Source of the DNA: Candidatus Micrarchaeia archaeon
GTDB lineage: Archaea > Micrarchaeota > Micrarchaeia > Anstonellales > JAHKLY01
Length of the DNA: 48,747 nucleotides
Direction: 5' to 3'
Assembly (NCBI GenBank): GCA_041653315.1
Contig: JBAZFO010000002.1
Coordinates: 1-48,747, forward strand
In this document: piece after piece, positions 32,901 through 40,690 of the stretch
How the letters are laid out: every line of letters starts with the position of its first letter
Numbering within the stretch: position 1 is the first letter of the stretch
Position numbers and translations under genes: made by a program
Notes under the pieces: model-generated
Databases searched by the model: none
What the model was told of the DNA's origin: nothing
The model's input: the letters and a program-made list of their open reading frames with translations, nothing else

Positions 32901-34135
32901 TAGATGATTTAAAAACTGATTATATTAAATTAGAAAAACAAGAAACTGAATTAAAAAAACAAATAGAAAAACAAGAAACTGAAGCAAATTTATATTATTC
33001 TAATTTTTCAGTTGAAGGTTATAATATTTCATTTTATGTAATGGATAAATATATAGAAGAAAAAGAAAAACCAGATTTAAAATTAGATGTTGATAAAAAT
33101 ATGCCAATAGCAACAACACAATATGAAATATATACAGACTTTAAAAATATGAAAAAAGAATTTGATCAAAAATATGATAATTATAAAACAGCAGAAGAAA
33201 AAGAGAAAGTATTCAATGAAATTTCAACAGATTATGAAATATCTAATTTATATATAGATTTATTTAGGGCAAATAGAGAATTTATCGAAGAATACACAAA
33301 TTGGACAGATAAACAAAAAGAAAAAAGAGAATACATTGTAGATTCTTGGCAAAATTTAAATAATGAAATAAGAGACATCCCAAATATAAAAGAGAATAAA
33401 GAATATTTCCCAAATACATTTAGGGAGTCAATAGAACAAGCAAAAAATACTATATATTCATTTGGAGAAGCACAAGCAGAAGAATTTAATAAAATAGACC
33501 AAAAAACATTTAGGAATTTAATAACTGGGGATATAATTGGATCTATTGGATCAAATATCTTTGATAGAACTTATGGAGGATTAACACAAGAAATAGGAAA
33601 ATTAGGAAAAAATATAGGAAAAGCATTTACTAAAAAAGACTGGGAAAATGAAGAAGGAATAAAACAATTTAATAATAATATTGAAAATTATATTGAAGCA
33701 AGAGAGAATACAAAAGAAATAATCAAAAACTTTGATAAAAATGAAGATGAGACAGTTAAAATGAAAGTTGATAAATATTTAGCAAATTATTTAAAAAATT
33801 CAGAAACCACAGACATTTCAATATTAGAACAGTATATTAAGGACCCATCAAATAAAACAAATATTGAAAATGTTGATTTTGTATTAAATTCAAAAGAATT
33901 AAAAGAAAAAATAGAAAAGCAATTAGAAACACACACAATAGAATCTCACAGACAAGATGCATATGGAAATTCAGACCAAGTAGAAACTAATAGTTATAAA
34001 GCAACAAAATATAAAAAATATGCAAAACAAATAGATAAATTATATAAAAGAGTTACGGAAACTAAAGATGAAAAAGAAAGAGCAAAAGCAAGGAAAGAAT
34101 ACGAAGAATTAGTAGAAAAAATAAATAACAGTTGA
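29933..34135 (+). CDS. Giant single-span protein with long intracellular coiled-coil region
   Basis: 1400 residues. Hydrophobic signal (KIILSFILLLLIINLSYS), an outside domain to ~200 with small beta-like repeat sequence and six or more cysteines (CKDGTKK, NCSNCTTI, YYCPGE), one TM ~203-223 (FLCVGILIIFGILGASL), then a basic Ala/Lys stretch and over 1100 inside residues, largely coiled coil (for example KIKSLEKEKEKADLKKQK, EKEELIDKINKLSGRLNE in outline). No ATPase motif is seen. No ATG fits; the start is TTG at 29933, with aggtga 6 nt upstream, overlapping the lipoprotein gene by 16 nt. It could link the outside complex to the cytoplasm. No known family. Confidence 0.75.
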   Translation: MFCELKNKIILSFILLLLIINLSYSAQINITRPLTERIYSPFIYCYPMQNCTSSNVTQANIIAILSSNETTMQINGFLYYENETRSKIGIENAQLFVRYSCKDGTKKIYNIYSNGDGEFLFNLNQIRNNCSNCTTITFYYCPGEKDNYEILTQCLGETIDASNFPETYTGFDDSYIIEEYVNYTTATQPVRFCIPSMTGASDFLCVGILIIFGILGASLFIAGRNPLSFFNFGGPRPPRGRQYRMKPKSVSLTMLAPAGIAGRLVGFGIGKLAKKAEAKSESKAQKRAEAKAQTKAMTEKSKGQENKGIASTGSGDKAKLTRFTEGTVKTAGFIRTVKLTIQGVPNKIAVSIFGETASDILFGAGTSQSAKMAAQVMAGLTGKEGGVGLSQQMIAGPPIDYSTSLWQDIKSGLSYLGDYFLQTMLNRYSGGFLTFGAINKIKAKYIYGPGKWLLGISGIAKVLNLNILTKKEREFIKEYNGEIITKDNLSYSPNGKYVIIKTTEGKEFKLRTKTLTQVGYALRIQGSGLEENARQGYFVGVDSLINNLISGALVQNISNNTEAINSEFKKMENKIKSLEKEKEKADLKKQKIIEKDIAAIKRNKEGLLSYYAENTLGKGFDLNKEQKNTIITGFEKDGSIKNAIDGLLNKINQGSIELLGMFALTRLLMHNAYSVGKENIIYNEWEEKYKKQKEKEEKERTELETRKSEIENKKAFITFGIGGLSLEEQIEYLKIEKRLIELNNTFKTEEKELIDKINKLSGRLNEINNEKIQEKIMDLTAKLNALKSVYQEEYKELKQTITEYSVLSITSIGNTTVIHSQFTQKGMYEEASKLSDLFEKTQKENDKWLLEGVINFGSLKTDLDIQGMKNTLEYTQSKISLYNNAINPLYRIINEEVAQILKEDKQFKNEFNMFINNIEKELNEFNETTYGEYKQKQDEIYISSIKMMSIEMQKEEINEQILALAENIPIPKENEMPFKESEQKEIYQQIDDLKTDYIKLEKQETELKKQIEKQETEANLYYSNFSVEGYNISFYVMDKYIEEKEKPDLKLDVDKNMPIATTQYEIYTDFKNMKKEFDQKYDNYKTAEEKEKVFNEISTDYEISNLYIDLFRANREFIEEYTNWTDKQKEKREYIVDSWQNLNNEIRDIPNIKENKEYFPNTFRESIEQAKNTIYSFGEAQAEEFNKIDQKTFRNLITGDIIGSIGSNIFDRTYGGLTQEIGKLGKNIGKAFTKKDWENEEGIKQFNNNIENYIEARENTKEIIKNFDKNEDETVKMKVDKYLANYLKNSETTDISILEQYIKDPSNKTNIENVDFVLNSKELKEKIEKQLETHTIESHRQDAYGNSDQVETNSYKATKYKKYAKQIDKLYKRVTETKDEKERAKARKEYEELVEKINNS

Positions 34136-34139
34136 TTAA

Positions 34140-34739
34140 ATGACTAAAACTTATTATGAAAAATATGAATTTATAGATGACTCAGAGGTATACGAACCTA
34201 GAGAAGATTCATTTATGCTTGCAGATTATGTAAAAGGCATAAAAGGAAGAGTATTAGATGTTGGAACTGGGTGTGGAATTCAAGCAGTAATCGCATCTAA
34301 AACAGCAGATTATGTATTGGGTATAGATATTAACGAAAAGGCAGTAACTCTTGCAAAACAAAACGCAGAAAAGAATAAATGCGATAATTGTGAATTTAAA
34401 AAAAGTGATTTATTTGAAAATATAAAAAAAGATGAAAAATTTGATATAATAATTTTTAATCCACCTTATTTACCAACAGAAAATGAAGATAAAATAAAAG
34501 GAGAGCTTAATAAAGCATTAGATGGAGGAAAAGATGGAAGAGAAACTATCGATAGATTCCTTAAAGAAGTAAAAAATTATTTAAATAAAAATGGAAAAAT
34601 AATATTAGTCGATAGTTCATTAGATAATACAAAACAAACAATAGATATTTTAGAAAATCAAGGGTTTAAAGTTAAAATTTTAGAAAATAAAAAAATGTTT
34701 TTTGAAGAATTAAGTATATTAGAGGCAGTATATGAATAA
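34140..34739 (+). CDS. HemK/Mtq2-type glutamine N5-methyltransferase
   Basis: A 199-residue SAM methyltransferase that would methylate the GGQ glutamine of release factor aRF1. Motif I is VLDVGTGCGIQAVIA (~39-53), the acidic loop VLGIDINEKAV, and the catalytic NPPYLP (~110-115). GGKDGRETIDRFL is the family's substrate-side motif, and the N-terminal YEPREDSFMLAD is typical of the short archaeal/eukaryal Mtq2 form. In many archaea this gene follows ksgA; here it lies 4 nt after the giant coiled-coil gene and overlaps the next by 8 nt. Confidence 0.92.
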   Translation: MTKTYYEKYEFIDDSEVYEPREDSFMLADYVKGIKGRVLDVGTGCGIQAVIASKTADYVLGIDINEKAVTLAKQNAEKNKCDNCEFKKSDLFENIKKDEKFDIIIFNPPYLPTENEDKIKGELNKALDGGKDGRETIDRFLKEVKNYLNKNGKIILVDSSLDNTKQTIDILENQGFKVKILENKKMFFEELSILEAVYE

Positions 34740-35430
34740 ACTTCAATTTAAATATATTTTTATTGAACCAGAAGGTTCAATGAATATTGGTGCAATTGCA
34801 AGAGTATTAAAAAATTTTAAAGTAAAACACATAAATATCATTAATCCACAATGCGAAATATTAAACAATGAATCACTAATGTTTGCTAAACATGCAAAAG
34901 ATTTATTAGAAAAAGCAGTAATATATCAAAATTTAGATGAAGCAGTAAAAGACTGCAATTATGTTGTGGGAACAACAGGAATTCTCTTAAGATTTAAAAA
35001 AACATTTAGAAATCCAATTTCTATTAAAGAATTTAAAAAACATGAATTAAAAGGTAAAATAGCACTATTATTTGGAAGAGAAGGGATTGGATTAACAAAA
35101 AAAGAAACTGATTTATGTGATTTTTTAATTACTATCCCAACAAACAAAAGATATCCAGTAATGAATTTATCGCATTCAGTTGCAGTTCTTGCTTATGAAT
35201 TAAGCAATTTAAATTATATTTCACCAACAAAAGAAGTAACAAAGAAAGAAAAAGAAAAATTATTAGAATCATTTGATTTAATTGTTGATAAATTTGCAGC
35301 TGAAATGAGAAATCCAGAAAAAGTAAAAATAGGATTTAAGAGAATAATAGGCCGATCTTTTATAAGTTCAAAAGAAGCAGTTTCAGTATTATCTGTACTA
35401 AGAAGAGTGAATAGAAAATTAGAAAAGTAG
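34732..35430 (+). CDS. TrmJ-like SpoU-family RNA 2'-O-methyltransferase
   Basis: 232 residues of the SPOUT superfamily, likely methylating tRNA (position 32 in known TrmJ). Motif 1 is FIEPEGSMNIGAIARVLKNF (~11-30), motif 2 ALLFGREGIGLTKKE (~104-118), motif 3 IPTNKRYPVMNLSHSVAVLAY (knotted SAM site, ~137-157). The C-terminal ~70 residues are helical. It overlaps the preceding methyltransferase gene by 8 nt, so both are likely co-translated. A related rRNA target cannot be excluded. Confidence 0.9.
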   Translation: MNKLQFKYIFIEPEGSMNIGAIARVLKNFKVKHINIINPQCEILNNESLMFAKHAKDLLEKAVIYQNLDEAVKDCNYVVGTTGILLRFKKTFRNPISIKEFKKHELKGKIALLFGREGIGLTKKETDLCDFLITIPTNKRYPVMNLSHSVAVLAYELSNLNYISPTKEVTKKEKEKLLESFDLIVDKFAAEMRNPEKVKIGFKRIIGRSFISSKEAVSVLSVLRRVNRKLEK

Positions 35431-35441
35431 ATAAAGAAGGA

Positions 35442-35807
35442 TTACTTCTTTATTCTTTTAACAATTTTTACTTTAGAAGGGGTTAATAGTATTTTATCAT
35501 TATCTATTCTTGCTATATCTCCACCTGCTTTTGAAACATATTGTTTTAAGGCACCAACAGACGCTTTTAATTTATTTGGCCATTTTGCCATTTTTGAAAC
35601 ATTTAAAAGCACTATATTTCTTGCCTTTAATTCTTCAACTATGGATGTAACATCACTTTCTCTTTCTAAAGAAATTGGTTTTACATAAAAATCTGCTGGT
35701 TCGTGAAGAACATCTACTTCCTCCATTTCTACTGTATCCATGTATTCTTCTAGATCAAGACTTTTACTTAATCCGAGTCCTCCTGAAATTTTTTCGAATA
35801 AACCCAT
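35442..35807 (-). CDS. sepF: SepF-like cell division protein
   Basis: A 121-residue protein with an N-terminal amphipathic membrane-binding helix (MGLFEKISGGLGL), an acidic linker, and a SepF core: YVKPISLERESDVTSIVEEL, NIVLLNVSKMAK, LKASVGALKQYVSKAGGDIA in outline, and ILLTPSKVKI. Archaeal SepF anchors FtsZ to the membrane. FtsZ is not in this window. The site gaggtgag precedes the start. It is convergent with the trmJ-like gene and divergent from cdc6. Confidence 0.9.
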   Translation of the reverse strand: MGLFEKISGGLGLSKSLDLEEYMDTVEMEEVDVLHEPADFYVKPISLERESDVTSIVEELKARNIVLLNVSKMAKWPNKLKASVGALKQYVSKAGGDIARIDNDKILLTPSKVKIVKRIKK

Positions 35808-35892
35808 TTATCTCACCTCATTAGTATTACCTTAACTAATTTTAAACATAAAGAATTAAAAGGATATTTCTTATAAATGTTTCTGTGATACT

Positions 35893-37107
35893 ATGCCTTC
35901 ATTTTCAGATATACTACAAAAAGACAGCATTTTCATAGATAGAAATGTGCTTTCTCCTCATTATATACCGGATATACTCCCTTTCAGAGAAAAACAAATA
36001 GAAAAAATAATGACTGTTCTTTCTCCTGCTTTAAAAAATGAAAGGCCACACAACCTATTTGTATATGGTAAAACAGGCACTGGAAAAACTGCATGTATTA
36101 AAAATATTATGAAAAAGTTTAAAGAAATGGAAAAACACGATGCAATTATGACTTATGTTAACTGTAAGGTATATAATACAAGATACAGAATAATACAAAA
36201 AGTTGCAAAAACATTTATTTCTGAATTAGATAAAAGTGGATTTGGATTAACACACATATATGAAAAATTAGCTTCTTGGATAAAAGAAAATAATATTAAA
36301 TTAATAATAGTTTTGGATGAAGTTGATATGACTAAAGATCTAGATGATTTAATATATACTTTAACAAGAGTAAATGATGAATTAGAAAAAGGATGTATTT
36401 CATTATTAGGGATTTCAAATAAATTTTCCTTTAAAGATGAATTAGACCCTAGAAGTAAAAGCAGTTTATATGAAACAGAACTTGTTTTTGCATCTTATAC
36501 TACTATACAATTGCAAGAAATTTTAAAACAAAGAGCTAATTTAGGATTTAAAAAAGACACAGTCGAAGAATCTGCAATAAATTTAACTGCTGCAATAACT
36601 GCTACTGAAACTGGTGATGCAAGATATGCATTAAGATTATTACTAAAGGCTGGAGAAATAGCAGAAGAAACTAATAAAAAGAAAATAACTGATTTTGAGG
36701 TTGAAGAAGCAAGAAGAAGTGTAGATGAAGATATGGCAGCAGAAACAATAATAACTTTACCAGAGCATCAGCAATTAGTTTTATTATCAACAGCAGAGTT
36801 AGATTTAAGAGGAAGCAATTATGAAAAATTAAATGAAGATGAATCTGGATTTTTGTTATCTGGAGAAATTTATGAAGAATATAGAAGAAACTGTAAAAAA
36901 TATAAGCAAAAACCTAGAACTGCTAGATGGTTTCAAGAATACTTAAATGATTTAGAAATGCTTGGTTTAATAACAATGATTGAAAGTGGAAAAGGTATAA
37001 GAGGACATACAAGATTAATAAGAATTGGATATTCTTCTGATAGTATAAAAAATATTATTGATAGAAATTTAAAACGCGGGGGAATACCTCAAGATTCGGT
37101 GATGTAA
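35893..37107 (+). CDS. cdc6: Orc1/Cdc6 origin-binding AAA+ ATPase
   Basis: 404 residues. Recognises replication origins and loads MCM. Walker A is VYGKTGTGKTACIKNIM (~57-73), Walker B IIVLDEVDM (~138-146), sensor 1 LLGISN (~172-177), sensor 2 region GDARYALRLLLKAG (~240-253), and a C-terminal winged helix with LSGEIYEEYRRNCKK and RTARWFQEYLNDLEMLGLI. The upstream 85-bp gap is very AT-rich; I see no clear origin-recognition box, though cdc6 is often beside an origin. It is followed directly by a lipoprotein gene. Confidence 0.95.
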   Translation: MPSFSDILQKDSIFIDRNVLSPHYIPDILPFREKQIEKIMTVLSPALKNERPHNLFVYGKTGTGKTACIKNIMKKFKEMEKHDAIMTYVNCKVYNTRYRIIQKVAKTFISELDKSGFGLTHIYEKLASWIKENNIKLIIVLDEVDMTKDLDDLIYTLTRVNDELEKGCISLLGISNKFSFKDELDPRSKSSLYETELVFASYTTIQLQEILKQRANLGFKKDTVEESAINLTAAITATETGDARYALRLLLKAGEIAEETNKKKITDFEVEEARRSVDEDMAAETIITLPEHQQLVLLSTAELDLRGSNYEKLNEDESGFLLSGEIYEEYRRNCKKYKQKPRTARWFQEYLNDLEMLGLITMIESGKGIRGHTRLIRIGYSSDSIKNIIDRNLKRGGIPQDSVM

Positions 37108-37638
37108 ATGAAAATTTATATTTTAATATTTTTATTTATTTCTTTATTATTTTTTGGGTGTTTGGCTGTTGAAGAAAAAAAATGCTTGGCAATGTCTGAA
37201 GGAGAAACAAAAGATGAATGTTATACTTTTTATGCAGTTGGAGAATATTTAAAAACAAATGATACTTCAATTGAAAAAATATGCAAAAATGAAATGAGCA
37301 ATAATGAATCAAGTATCCTCTGTTATCAAGCCTTGGGTGTGGCTGCAGCTCATCAAGATCATAATTTTCATGCAGTTTCTTTTTGTGAAGAAATTTATTT
37401 TATAGAAAGTAAAGACAGCTATAATAATTTAATAGATTGTTTAACTGAAGTTGCGGTTATAATAGGAGATGAAACTATTTGCGAACACGCATCTAATAGA
37501 TTTGATCCGGATAAATCTCTTTGGTCAAAATTACTTTTTACACAAGGAGTTTCAACAAATATGAAATTAGATATTTGTAAAAAAAGAGCGCTTATGACAA
37601 AAGCGAGAAAAGAAAATTTACCAATAGAATTTTTTTAA
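37108..37638 (+). CDS. Secreted Cys-rich lipoprotein
   Basis: 176 residues with signal peptide and lipobox LLFFGC (Cys ~18). The mature part has about nine cysteines spaced in a helical pattern: KKCLAMSEGETKDECY, EKICKNEM, ILCYQALG, FCEEIY, IDCLTE, ICEHAS, DICKKRA. The C-x-hydrophobic...D-x-C-Y pattern resembles the helical cysteine repeats of the lipoprotein at 44814, so the two may share a fold. It starts immediately after cdc6 with gtgatg upstream. Role unknown. Confidence 0.7.
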   Translation: MKIYILIFLFISLLFFGCLAVEEKKCLAMSEGETKDECYTFYAVGEYLKTNDTSIEKICKNEMSNNESSILCYQALGVAAAHQDHNFHAVSFCEEIYFIESKDSYNNLIDCLTEVAVIIGDETICEHASNRFDPDKSLWSKLLFTQGVSTNMKLDICKKRALMTKARKENLPIEFF

Positions 37639-38180
37639 TTTTTATTATATAATCCTTTTTTTCCTATAAACAAGCCAAACATTCCAACCAAAGGAATTAT
37701 TATATGAAAAATGATTAAATTTGCATCTATATTAGGAGCTGAAACACCAAAAAATGGTGAAATAATTAATCCTAATAAAATTAATATTCCAAGCATGAAT
37801 GCAAGTGAAGATGAGATATATAGTAAAGTTATCTCTATAAATACTAAAACAAACTTTCCCATTAAAATAAGATAAGTATGTGCTGCAGGCGAGTATAAAT
37901 CATTAAAAGCCTCAGCCATTAAAGGAAAACTTAAAAATAAAATATTTAATGCAATTAAAAAAAATGAAAATATAGATATTAATAAATAAATATTCAAAGC
38001 TTTATATGGATTATATTTAGATTTATCCATTTCTTTTTTTACTATCTTTTCTAAACATTTAAAGCAGACTTCTTTTTCTCCTACTTTTTCTAAACTGGAT
38101 TTAGGATAGATTTTATGACATTTGGAACATTTTCCTGTTGATTCTTTTATTTCCTGTTTAGCACCTTTCAAATTATTCAC
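37635..38180 (-). CDS. Zinc-ribbon membrane protein
   Basis: 181 residues. The N-terminus carries a treble-clef or ribbon pair, CSKC (18-21) and CFKC (39-42), in the cytoplasm. Four hydrophobic segments follow (~64-85, ~103-125, ~127-145, ~150-172). No specific family is recognised. Its start overlaps the end of the DUF1805 gene by 8 nt, so the two are co-transcribed; its stop overlaps the convergent lipoprotein gene by 4 nt. Confidence 0.7.
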   Translation of the reverse strand: MNNLKGAKQEIKESTGKCSKCHKIYPKSSLEKVGEKEVCFKCLEKIVKKEMDKSKYNPYKALNIYLLISIFSFFLIALNILFLSFPLMAEAFNDLYSPAAHTYLILMGKFVLVFIEITLLYISSSLAFMLGILILLGLIISPFFGVSAPNIDANLIIFHIIIPLVGMFGLFIGKKGLYNKN

Positions 38181-38490
38181 CTTCCATAATTTCGAGTGCT
38201 TTTTTAATGCTCATTCCAGGTCTTATACCTAAATCTTCTGCCCAAGTAGTAACACTTTTAACTTTTGCTTTTTCAAAGTCATCAAAAGATTTTACATTAG
38301 ATACAAAACAAGCAATATCACCAAGTTTTTCTGCTGCTCCAAAATCAATATAAGTAGACGCCACGTATCCATGTTCTGCTTTGATTATTAGTAAGGGTAT
38401 AGTTCCTAACTCCAATTTGAAACCTTTATACTTTTTATCCCCAAAACTAACTGTTTCTTCCGTAATATTTACTATTGAGGGATCAACCAT
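38173..38490 (-). CDS. DUF1805 protein
   Basis: 105 residues of the small DUF1805/YunC-like family: LGTIPLLIIKAEHGYVASTYID, AAEKLGDIACFVSNVKSFDD and a C-terminal DLGIRPGMSIKKALEIM, a helix typical of this family. The family forms compact alpha/beta proteins with unknown function, found in archaea and Firmicutes. It follows eS26 by 12 bp, and aggaggta lies upstream of the ATG. Confidence 0.8.
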   Translation of the reverse strand: MVDPSIVNITEETVSFGDKKYKGFKLELGTIPLLIIKAEHGYVASTYIDFGAAEKLGDIACFVSNVKSFDDFEKAKVKSVTTWAEDLGIRPGMSIKKALEIMEGE

Positions 38491-38502
38491 TTAATACCTC
38501 CT

Positions 38503-38772
38503 TTATATTTCTTCTCTTCGTCTTGCAGCTTCTTTTTTCTTTTTTTCAAAAATTTTTCTATGTTTTGCACAACTTATACAATAAGTTTGTTTTTTTGTAT
38601 ACATCGCAGAATCTTGGTATGGATTTACGTAATCATCATCTTTATCTGATTCTCTCAAATCAGTTGAAAATTTAACGTGCTTTGCATAATCTACTGCTTT
38701 ATTTCTCGGAACTTTCGCTCCACAAGCACAACAAGTTTCAAGTTTTTCTTTTCCTCTTCCTTTTCTGCCCAT
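38503..38772 (-). CDS. rps26e: Ribosomal protein eS26
   Basis: An 89-residue small-subunit protein with an eS26-like zinc site: CCACGAKVPRNKAVDYAKHV near the N-terminus and QTYCISCAKHRKIF toward the C-terminus, then a basic tail. Starting at MGRKGRGK puts gaggagtgat at the right distance; the in-frame GTG three codons earlier falls within that site. The insert ESDKDDDYVNPYQDSAMYTK between the cysteine pairs is more acidic than usual. Its start overlaps the upstream phosphoesterase gene by 35 nt. Confidence 0.85.
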   Translation of the reverse strand: MGRKGRGKEKLETCCACGAKVPRNKAVDYAKHVKFSTDLRESDKDDDYVNPYQDSAMYTKKQTYCISCAKHRKIFEKKKKEAARRREEI

Positions 38773-39526
38773 ATTTATCACTCCTCTTCAATTGCCCAAG
38801 ACAAATACCTTTTAATGTATATATTAATAGACTATTCATTTTAAATACTTTATTCTTAAAAATTGGTCCTAACCCAATTTTTTGTTCATTTATTGCTTTT
38901 CCAAACAAAACAGGATTAAAAGTTGGTAAAACAATCAACTTGCATTTTTTATTTATATTTTTGTATTTATTTTTTGCATTTTTTTCATTAATATCTGAAA
39001 TTAAAAATACTTTTTCATAATATTTTTTACCTTTTTCATCTTGTAAAAGAAAATGCGCATGTTCATGTGCTAAAATTAAATAATCACATAATAATAATTC
39101 ATCATTTGGCCAAGCATGTCCGTGCGCTAACCCAATTTTCAAATTATTTTTACAAATATAAACTACTCCAGAACTAGAATGAATTTTAAGGTTTAAATTT
39201 TTTGGTAATTTTTCTAAATTCACATCATGATTTCCTTTTACAATTTCTATCTTTACTTTTTCTGATAATTTTGTGAAAAACAAAAATAATTCTGGAGATA
39301 AATCATAAATATCCTCTTTAACATCACCTAAAATAATTATTTTTTTAATTTTATATTCATATATGAGGGCAAATAATTCTTCCAATAATAATTGTGTTAG
39401 ATTTATTATCTCTTCTCCATTAGGAATGATTTTTTTCTCCGCGCTTATATGTAAATCTGCTATTACTAAAATATTATTATCAATAATTAGCGCAGGCTTA
39501 TCATAAATAAATTTAATTTCTTCCAT
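38738..39526 (-). CDS. Metallophosphoesterase (COG1407-like)
   Basis: 262 residues of the calcineurin-like fold. Metal motifs in order: VIADLHIS (~21-28), IILGDVKED (~64), VKGNHDVNL (~96-104), AHGHAWPND (~134-142), and LAHEHAHF (~152-159). It resembles the archaeal ICC-like/MJ0037 phosphoesterases, possible nucleases or nucleotide phosphodiesterases. The C-terminal tail (GQLKRSDKYGQKRKRKRKT) is read from sequence shared with the eS26 start, an unusually long overlap of 35 nt. The substrate is unknown. Confidence 0.85.
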   Translation of the reverse strand: MEEIKFIYDKPALIIDNNILVIADLHISAEKKIIPNGEEIINLTQLLLEELFALIYEYKIKKIIILGDVKEDIYDLSPELFLFFTKLSEKVKIEIVKGNHDVNLEKLPKNLNLKIHSSSGVVYICKNNLKIGLAHGHAWPNDELLLCDYLILAHEHAHFLLQDEKGKKYYEKVFLISDINEKNAKNKYKNINKKCKLIVLPTFNPVLFGKAINEQKIGLGPIFKNKVFKMNSLLIYTLKGICLGQLKRSDKYGQKRKRKRKT

Positions 39527-39555
39527 AATTAAATTACAATAAAAATAAATAAAAA

Positions 39556-40449
39556 TTAAAGTCCTATTTCAAATGGTTCATTTTTTTTAATTTCTTTTAA
39601 ATTTTTAATTTCTCTTTTAAAAGTTATAAAATCTAATTGCTCAAATTCTGGGAAAACAATTGATATAAATCCATAATTTTTTAAATCATTAAATGCAGAT
39701 TTTCCATATTTCTCCAATGTATCTAAAGTATATTGCTCTCGTCTAACATCTTTAAATCCAAGTTTAACTTGATTTAAAAAAAATTCAATAGATTCAATAT
39801 CTAATTTTGATTTATCTCTATATTTATGTTTTAACATTCTTAAAAATATAATATAAAAATCTCTTTTTGGTTTATTTTTAAAAAGAAGTGTATTTACAGA
39901 AACCATATTATTTAATAAATCAAAGTAAAACTTAGAACTAGAAGGAGTTATTAAAGTTATTTCATTCATTGCAATATGTTGAAATGAACCTAAAAATGTA
40001 GCTATTGTATTAAATGAAAAATCAGATCTTGAAAAATCTTTATATAATTTATCTTCGAAAGACCCTTCTCCAGGTATTGTTAATAAACTCAATTTATATT
40101 CCCTATTCTTAGTTTCCATAAACACGATTGGTTTTTTTCCAAATGTTGATGTTGAGACTATTTCAAAATCTGTGTTTGTAGTTATTTTTGATACTAATTC
40201 CTCAATGTTTCCATCCACCATTAAATCTAAATCTTTAGATATTTCCCAGGACCCCACATATAATATTCTACATATGTCTCTTAAAGTCCCACCAAAAAGA
40301 AAACAAGGTTTTTCACAAGAATTAGATAATTCAGCTAATAAATTTATTCTATTTTTAAATTCTTTTGGGATTGAAGAATGTTTATAAAAGATATTTGTTC
40401 TAATTGAAGCTTTTTGAAATCTAGAATCTTTATTTATTATATTTTTCAT
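39556..40449 (-). CDS. Class II poly(A) polymerase/CCA-type nucleotidyltransferase
   Basis: 297 residues. The head domain shows the class II signatures: FLFGGTLRDICR (~51-62), KDLDLMVDG with two metal-binding aspartates (~73-81), and SRSDFSFNTIA (~139-149), equivalent to the family's RRDFTxNA. The C-terminal helical part has LRMLKHKYRD, where class II enzymes normally carry LRxxRF. The neck motif EDxxR, which reads the incoming base, is not obvious. Archaea normally use an unrelated class I CCA enzyme, so this is likely an acquired RNA nucleotidyltransferase of unknown substrate. Confidence 0.75.
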   Translation of the reverse strand: MKNIINKDSRFQKASIRTNIFYKHSSIPKEFKNRINLLAELSNSCEKPCFLFGGTLRDICRILYVGSWEISKDLDLMVDGNIEELVSKITTNTDFEIVSTSTFGKKPIVFMETKNREYKLSLLTIPGEGSFEDKLYKDFSRSDFSFNTIATFLGSFQHIAMNEITLITPSSSKFYFDLLNNMVSVNTLLFKNKPKRDFYIIFLRMLKHKYRDKSKLDIESIEFFLNQVKLGFKDVRREQYTLDTLEKYGKSAFNDLKNYGFISIVFPEFEQLDFITFKREIKNLKEIKKNEPFEIGL

Positions 40450-40489
40450 AAATTAATAAGAATTTTTGTGTTTAAAAAGGTTTCTTTGT

Positions 40490-40681
40490 TTATCTTTTTA
40501 CACGTACTGCATAAGTTCCTGGTAATCTAGCGCCGATCTTTTGCGCTAATTCAGAATTTACATCTAAAACATAAATTTTACCATTAAATTTATCTGTAAA
40601 TTCTTTTTCTCCGCAAGCAGGACATTCTTTTTCTGTTTCTACTAAATATTTACAATTTTTACATGCTTTTAATAAACCCAT
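40490..40681 (-). CDS. spt4: Transcription elongation factor Spt4 (RpoE'')
   Basis: A 63-residue zinc protein, partner of Spt5 in processive elongation. Zinc ligands are CKNC and CPACGE, followed by TDKFNGKIYVLDVNSELAQKI and GTYAVRVKR, matching the family end to end. I start at MGLLKACKNC with aggtgaa upstream; the in-frame GTG lies in that site. It follows rpoE by 9 bp, the common archaeal rpoE-spt4 pair. Confidence 0.94.
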   Translation of the reverse strand: MGLLKACKNCKYLVETEKECPACGEKEFTDKFNGKIYVLDVNSELAQKIGARLPGTYAVRVKR

Positions 40682-40690
40682 GATATTCAC

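Noticed and set aside
35808..35892. Replication origin upstream of cdc6
   Set aside because: The gap is short and AT-rich, and I see no repeated origin-recognition box or inverted pair.
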